Below, in pieces: positions 59,607 to 64,000 of a DNA stretch of 64,000 nt. Position 1 is the stretch's first letter. Each line of letters begins with the position of its first letter. Made by a program: the position numbers and the translations under genes. The notes beneath the pieces were generated by a model that had not been told where the DNA came from, made no database searches, and saw nothing but the letters and a program-made list of their open reading frames with translations. The DNA comes from Dehalococcoidia bacterium (lineage in GTDB: Bacteria > Chloroflexota > Dehalococcoidia > UBA2979), in contig JALOAL010000002.1 of assembly GCA_023228825.1 (NCBI GenBank), forward strand, positions 1-64,000, in the 5' to 3' direction.

Positions 59607-59717
59607 ATGGTCGAACGAGAACGACAGCAGGATCAGCGGCAGCAGGAACAGCAGCGACAGCAAGAGCAGCAGAAGCAGCAGGAGGAGCAGGAGCGCCAGC
59701 AGCAGCAACAGCGCTAG
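59607..59717 (+). CDS. 36-residue glutamine-rich microprotein
   Basis: A perfect AAAGGAGG (59593-59600) stands 6 bases before the ATG, and a palindromic terminator follows the stop by 24 bases. The product starts MVERERQQDQRQQEQQRQQE; 19 of 36 residues are Gln. From residue 12 to 26 it is five QQ-X triplets in which X alternates E, R, E, K, E. This should be a highly soluble extended helix. It has no signal peptide and no recognised family. Chance CAG-rich sequence is possible, but the ribosome site and terminator argue for a gene. Confidence 0.6.
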   Translation: MVERERQQDQRQQEQQRQQEQQKQQEEQERQQQQQR

Positions 59718-59741
59718 CGGTCCAACCTCACGCGGTGTACT

Positions 59742-59767
59742 GACGGCCGGGGGATCCCCCGGCCGTC
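59742..59767. terminator. Perfect 26-base palindrome, terminator between convergent genes
   Basis: GACGGCCGGGGG (from 59742) is followed at once by its complement to 59767, centred on GGATCC. It separates the glutamine-rich gene from the convergent rph gene and can serve both. Confidence 0.75.
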
Positions 59768-59810
59768 TCGGTGTCCTGCGTCGTCCGGAGCGAAGGCGGG
59801 GGCCTCGAGG

Positions 59811-60548
59811 TTAGCGGGACGTCTTCCAGGCCTGCAGCGCCTCGCGCTGCTTCACGAAGTGGCGTTCAATGCCCTCGCAGGCGAGGTCCACGAGTTCGGT
59901 CATCTGCGGGCGGGTAAAGGGGGCGTGCTCGGCGGTGCCCTGCACTTCCACCATCTGGCCGGTGCCCAGCATCACCACGTTGAAGTCCACGTCCGCGGAC
60001 GAGTCCTCCCGGTAGTCCAGGTCCAGGAACGGGTGGCCCTCCAGCATTCCCACGGACATGCCCGCCACCTGCGTCTGCACGGGCGACGTGGGGAGCCCTC
60101 CGGCGCGCTGCAGCCAGTCCACGGCCATGGCCAGCGCCACCCAGCCACCGGTCACCGCCGCCGTCCGAGTGCCCCCGTCCGCCTGGATGACGTCGCAGTC
60201 CACGGTGATCGTCTGCTCGCCCAGCATCTTCATGTCGATACACGCCCGGAGCGACCGGCCGATGATCCGCTGGATCTCCTGCGTGCGGCCGTTCTGGCGG
60301 CCTCGGGCGGCCTCGCGGTCCGAGCGCGTGTGGGTGGAGCGGGGCAGCATGCCGTACTCAGCGGTGACCCAGCCGCGCCCAGAGTTGCGCAGCCAGCCGG
60401 GGACACCGGGCTCCACGCTGGCCGTGCAGATCACGCGCGTATCGCCGGTGGAGACCAGCACGGAGCCCTCGGCGTGCTTTGTGTAGCCCAGTTCCAGCGT
60501 CAGCGGGCGCTCGTCGCGCGTGCCTCTGCCGTGGGAGCGCTGGAACAT
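59811..60548 (-). CDS. rph: ribonuclease PH
   Basis: A 245-residue phosphate-dependent 3'-to-5' exoribonuclease that trims tRNA 3' ends. The signature GWVTAEYGMLPRSTHTRSDREAARG is complete with its phosphate-binding Arg residues. QADGGTRTAAVTGGWVAL and LDLDYREDSSADVDFNVVM give the active-site acids. Length is normal for the hexameric enzyme. Monocistronic, divergent from the cupin gene. Confidence 0.96.
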   Translation of the reverse strand: MFQRSHGRGTRDERPLTLELGYTKHAEGSVLVSTGDTRVICTASVEPGVPGWLRNSGRGWVTAEYGMLPRSTHTRSDREAARGRQNGRTQEIQRIIGRSLRACIDMKMLGEQTITVDCDVIQADGGTRTAAVTGGWVALAMAVDWLQRAGGLPTSPVQTQVAGMSVGMLEGHPFLDLDYREDSSADVDFNVVMLGTGQMVEVQGTAEHAPFTRPQMTELVDLACEGIERHFVKQREALQAWKTSR

Positions 60549-60655
60549 GGTGCCTCTTCCGTGCCGCCGTCACATGATGCAGTGACGAGCGACGTTAGCA
60601 CGCTACTCTCCTGACCTCAGGCTTCCACCTCACGCCAAAATCACGAGGAACACCG

Positions 60656-61078
60656 ATGGCCGGCTATCGCCTCCGAGCGGACGAGCAGGGCAGGACCCAC
60701 CTGGAGGACGTGGACCTCCTGGACTGGCCGTTCGAGAACGGCCCCGGCGACTTCAAGGGCGTGGGCGGCGCCGTCATGGGCGACGCCAGCCGCGTCATGC
60801 TGATGCGCTTCGAGTCCGGATCGCACCCCGGGTTCCACCGCGCCGTGCCCTCGTTCGCCGTCCTACTCTCGGGCGAACTCGTGGTGGACGACTCCACGGG
60901 GGCTGAGGTGACACTCCACCCCGGCGACTCGATCCGCGTGGAGACGACGGGCCGAGGCGGCTGGCGGCTGGGCAACCGCGGCGAGGACTACGCTCTGCTC
61001 GCGCTGGTGCAGATGCCCGCGGGCACGTCCTCGGGCAGCACATCGCCCGAGGCGGGGCGCGACGTGGTGCAGGGCTGA
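60656..61078 (+). CDS. cupin-domain protein
   Basis: A 140-residue single-domain cupin. Its barrel motifs read GSHPGFHRAVPSFAVLLSGEL and LHPGDSIRVETTGRGGWRLGN. The first motif keeps one His (PGFHRA) but the second His and Glu of classic metal cupins are not obvious, so metal binding is uncertain. The last 20 residues are a Ser/Gly-rich tail. An AGGA sequence precedes the ATG. Function unknown. Confidence 0.75.
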   Translation: MAGYRLRADEQGRTHLEDVDLLDWPFENGPGDFKGVGGAVMGDASRVMLMRFESGSHPGFHRAVPSFAVLLSGELVVDDSTGAEVTLHPGDSIRVETTGRGGWRLGNRGEDYALLALVQMPAGTSSGSTSPEAGRDVVQG

Positions 61079-61211
61079 CAACGTGAGTCGCTCCCACCGC
61101 AACTCCTTCGCCTCGCTGGCCAGGTGGCCCGCGCCTCGCGCGGATGGTTCAGGCGGTCGTCACCGGGAGCGTCGAGGCTAGCGCCAGCGCCCACTCATCA
61201 TCGGCGCCGTC

Positions 61212-63491
61212 CTAACGTTCGGTCTGTACCCACAGGCGCTCGCCGTCCGAGCGGAACGTGACGTTGCCGTCCTCGTCCGTCCGGTAGAGCGCGACGTCGT
61301 CGAGGCGGGCGAGGACGTCCGGGTGCGGGTGGCCGTAGGGGTTTCTCGCTCCCACCGGGATCACCGCGACGGCGTGCCCCACGCGGTCCAGGAACGCGAG
61401 CGACGAGGACGTCTTCGACCCGTGGTGCGGCACCACCAGCACGTCCGCCGAGAGGTCCAGACCGCTGGCCACCAGCCAGGCCTCCGCTGAGGCCTCGATG
61501 TCCCCGGTCACCAGCACGCGGCGCTCGCCCACGGACACCATGAGGACGAGCGAACCGTTGTTGTCAGAGGCGAGCGCGCGGGTACGCGTGGCCACCGGCG
61601 GCGCGAGGACCTCGACCGCGATGCGGCCCACGTCGATGCGGTCGCCGATGTCGAACGGTTCCGCCGGGACGGCCAGGCGCGCGTGGGCCGAGGGCTCGGC
61701 GAGGACCACGGCGCCACCGTGCCGCCTCGTGACGGCCTCCAGGCCGCCGGCATGGTCGAGGTCGGCGTGGGTGATGACCACGGCGTCCAGGCGGCCCACT
61801 CCGGCGGAGGAGAGGGCGGCCAGCACGCGCTCGTCGCGCGGGCCGGTGTCGATAAGGACGGCGCGGCCGCCGTCTCGCGCGACCACGGCCAGTCCCTGTC
61901 CCACGTCCAGCACCGTGATGCTCGGAAACGTCTCGCCCGGCGCGAGCGCGCTCCACCAGAGGCCCGCCGCGACCACGGCGAGCGAGAGCGTGACGCTGGC
62001 CCCCAGGCGCACGGGTTCGAGGGCCAGGGGCGACGTCCGACGGCCGTGGAGCCACGCCACGAGGCCGACGAGCGCGGCCACGAAGACCACCGCGGCGATG
62101 AGCGGCAGCCGCAGCGGCACGGTGGCGGCCGGCAACGCCGCCAGCACCTCCACCAGCGCGATGAACGCGCGTGGGATGAGCGAGAGCACCTCGCCCAGCG
62201 GGCCGCCGCCGCCCAGCAGCGCCGCCAGTGCCGCCGTGAGCACGGTGGCCTCGTACAGCGGGGCCACCAGCACGTTCGCCAGCACCGTCCATGGCGCGAG
62301 CATCTCGAACGAGGCGACCTGCACCGGTAGGACCGCCAGCGCTGCGCCCGTGGCGGTGGCGCTCATCTCCACCAGCGCCGCTCGGCCGGGGGAGGTGAGC
62401 GCGGGCCACCTCGAGAGGACGGCGTCGCGCAGGGGTGGGGCGACCATGGTGATGCCGGCGGTGGCGCAGGCGCTCAACTGGAACGCCATGTCGCGCACCA
62501 GGGACGGTTCCACCGCCAGCAGCAGGGCGACCGCGTATGCGAGGTAGACCCAACCCGGCGTCCGCCTCCCGGTCACACCCGCGGCCACCACCGCCACGGC
62601 CATCACGGCGGCGCGCACGACCGGCGGATCCGCACCCACGAATACGACATAAGCAGGCAGCAGGATGAGCGTGATCACCGAGGCGATCCGACGCGAGATC
62701 AACGCCGTGAGCAGGCCCACCGAGAGCCCCAGCACCAGCGCCACGTTCTGGCCGGACACCACCACCAGGTGCGTAGTGCCGGTGGCCCGCAGCGCCTCGT
62801 CCAGGTCGTTGGGGAACGCGGAGCGTTCGCCCACGAGCACGCCGGCGGCGAGGGCGGCCGCGGGTTCCGGCATCGTCCGGCCGATGCGCTCCACCAGCGT
62901 GCGCCGCAGGTCCAGCAGTGAACCGCGCCAGCCCAGGTCCACGGCGCCCAGGCGTTCGAGGCCCCTCGGGAAGGACGCCACCAGGTAGATGTCCCGGTCG
63001 CGCAGGTACTCGGCGTAGTCGAAGGCCTCGAACGGCTCGGGGTGGCGCAGGTTCGCGGTGAAGGCGATGCGCTCGCCGGCGCGCAGGGGAGTGCCTTCGA
63101 TGCGTGAGCGCAGACGGATGCCGCCGTGCGCGGGCGCGCCGTCCACGGACGCGACGTCCAGGTCCACGCGCTGGTCAGAGCCGGTGACCACGGCGTCCGC
63201 GCGCACCACGCCCTCCACCGCGCGCGTGCCCGTCATGGCAGCCAGCGCCGGCGGTGGGGCCACGTCCGCCGCCTCGATGCGTGCGTGGCCCGCTGCGGCG
63301 AGGGCGACGGCTCCGAGGAGGAGTAGCGCGCGCGAGTCCCCTCGGACGAAGGCGGCGAGGGCGACGAGTGCCGCGAGTACCGCACTCAGGTACCACCCGC
63401 CGCCGAGCACGGCGCCCGCGACCACGCCCGCCGCGTACGCGAGGCCCAGCAGTGGCAGCGCCGGCAGGCCGCTCGCCACTCGCGCGGTCAT
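61212..63491 (-). CDS. comEC: DNA internalization protein ComEC/Rec2
   Basis: 759 residues. N-terminal helices and DUF4131-type OB region, the Competence domain with ATGTTHLVVVSGQNVALVLG (about 235-255) and many helices to about 500, then a cytoplasmic metallo-beta-lactamase domain: ITVLDVGQGLAVVARDGGRAVLIDTG, THADLDHAGGLEAV and VLVVPHHGSKTSSS. This is the channel and putative nuclease that brings single-stranded DNA across the inner membrane in natural transformation. Its start overlaps comEA by 4 bases. Confidence 0.95.
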   Translation of the reverse strand: MTARVASGLPALPLLGLAYAAGVVAGAVLGGGWYLSAVLAALVALAAFVRGDSRALLLLGAVALAAAGHARIEAADVAPPPALAAMTGTRAVEGVVRADAVVTGSDQRVDLDVASVDGAPAHGGIRLRSRIEGTPLRAGERIAFTANLRHPEPFEAFDYAEYLRDRDIYLVASFPRGLERLGAVDLGWRGSLLDLRRTLVERIGRTMPEPAAALAAGVLVGERSAFPNDLDEALRATGTTHLVVVSGQNVALVLGLSVGLLTALISRRIASVITLILLPAYVVFVGADPPVVRAAVMAVAVVAAGVTGRRTPGWVYLAYAVALLLAVEPSLVRDMAFQLSACATAGITMVAPPLRDAVLSRWPALTSPGRAALVEMSATATGAALAVLPVQVASFEMLAPWTVLANVLVAPLYEATVLTAALAALLGGGGPLGEVLSLIPRAFIALVEVLAALPAATVPLRLPLIAAVVFVAALVGLVAWLHGRRTSPLALEPVRLGASVTLSLAVVAAGLWWSALAPGETFPSITVLDVGQGLAVVARDGGRAVLIDTGPRDERVLAALSSAGVGRLDAVVITHADLDHAGGLEAVTRRHGGAVVLAEPSAHARLAVPAEPFDIGDRIDVGRIAVEVLAPPVATRTRALASDNNGSLVLMVSVGERRVLVTGDIEASAEAWLVASGLDLSADVLVVPHHGSKTSSSLAFLDRVGHAVAVIPVGARNPYGHPHPDVLARLDDVALYRTDEDGNVTFRSDGERLWVQTER

Positions 63492-63985
63492 CGAGCGGTG
63501 ACGAGCCCGCGGATCTGCTCGTACACGCCGGCGGGGATCACGGCGCGGTCCAGCAGTTCTTCCGAGGTGAGGTATGGTCGTGCGGCGATGATCGCGGCGG
63601 CCCGCACCGGGCCGATGCCCGGCAGCGACTCCAACTCCGCCTGCGTGGCGCTATTCACGTCGACCAGCGACAGCGCCACCGACTCGCCTCGAGCGGGCAC
63701 GTGTACCGCGTCCTCGTCTCGCACACGCAGGGCCAGGTTGACGGCGCTCAGGTCAGCCTGGTTGTTGGCGCCGCCGGCCAGGGCGATGACGTCCGCCACG
63801 CGGTGCCCGGGCTGTGCGACCACCACGCCCGGATCGGCCACCGCTCCGGTGACGTGCACGTGGATCGCGTCCACCCCCGGCGGCGGGTCCGCCCGGATGA
63901 CCTCGATGCCCGGGCTGGAGGGCTCGCGCGTGGCGAGCAGCACGAAGGCCACCAGCGCCAGGGCCAGCAGCAGGACGTTGAGCAC
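63488..63985 (-). CDS. comEA: competence DNA-binding protein ComEA (start possibly beyond window)
   Basis: At least 165 residues. An N-terminal membrane anchor (LNVLLLALALVAFVLLA) is followed by an SLBB domain (IHVHVTGAVADPGVVVAQPGHRVADVIALAGG) and a C-terminal helix-hairpin-helix (DVNSATQAELESLPGIGPVRAAAIIAAR) that binds double-stranded DNA outside the inner membrane and hands it to ComEC. The GTG at 63985 lacks a clear ribosome site, and the frame may continue upstream past the window end. Translationally coupled to comEC. Confidence 0.9.
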   Translation of the reverse strand: MLNVLLLALALVAFVLLATREPSSPGIEVIRADPPPGVDAIHVHVTGAVADPGVVVAQPGHRVADVIALAGGANNQADLSAVNLALRVRDEDAVHVPARGESVALSLVDVNSATQAELESLPGIGPVRAAAIIAARPYLTSEELLDRAVIPAGVYEQIRGLVTAR

Positions 63986-64000
63986 GGTGGCTGGGCGGAG

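Overview
The window is GC-rich DNA with a dense bacterial layout. Genes commonly overlap by 1-4 bases, and GTG and TTG starts are frequent. A chlorobactin/Chloroflexota-type bacterium (Dehalococcoidia-like) is my best guess, from a class V aminotransferase plus SerA pair, DUF1015, MutS2, an imuB-dnaE2 cassette and an H+-pyrophosphatase. An actinobacterium cannot be excluded, and no rRNA or marker gene settles it.

Bases 1 to about 10600 are a decayed accessory zone. Three unrelated insertion sequences are present: IS3-type (1-1265), IS481-type (6219-7259) and IS5-type (8956-10247). They lie among broken genes: an acyl-CoA dehydrogenase hit by the IS3 copy, a VirB4-like conjugation ATPase fused to the end of a siderophore permease, a truncated ABC ATPase, a frameshifted PaaD/MIP18-type gene and a LysM remnant. 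Only a thiolase and an MFS exporter look intact. Two related repeats (3665-3821 and 10317-10470), the second ending in a perfect 3' half of tRNA-Gly(TCC), bracket most of the zone and look like the edges of a former integrated element.

Bases 10600-39000 are core-like. They hold nitronate monooxygenase, H+-pyrophosphatase, DedA, an SOS-type mutagenesis operon (imuB, a small DUF6504-type gene, dnaE2) behind a perfect GAAC-N4-GTTC box, TrkH/TrkA potassium uptake, a fused FAD/Fe-S 2-hydroxyacid dehydrogenase, an operon of a 42-residue protein, TetR and an MMPL exporter behind two palindromes, an AraC/VOC pair, an ABC1 kinase, three consecutive cytochrome P450 genes with a HIT gene, a histidine-kinase-like protein without an ATPase domain paired with a receiver, and tRNA-Met.

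Bases 40222-48432 hold the most interesting block, a five-gene minus-strand operon. It encodes a zinc-ribbon/low-complexity protein, a 76-residue membrane protein, a 1319-residue protein with MshEN-type repeats fused to a membrane GT2 glycosyltransferase, a GT-C-like membrane protein, and a four-helix membrane protein with a dead GGDEF domain that keeps the RxxD c-di-GMP inhibitory site. I read it as a c-di-GMP-controlled surface-glycan machine that combines NfrB-like and PelD-like parts.

Bases 48500-64000 are housekeeping: TauE/SafE, nitroreductase, MutS2, the aminotransferase/SerA serine pair, an MFS transporter, DUF1015, a HIT protein, a stand-alone Cas2/SinR-like protein, a 36-residue glutamine-rich protein with its own ribosome site and terminator, RNase PH, a cupin and the ComEC/ComEA DNA-uptake pair.
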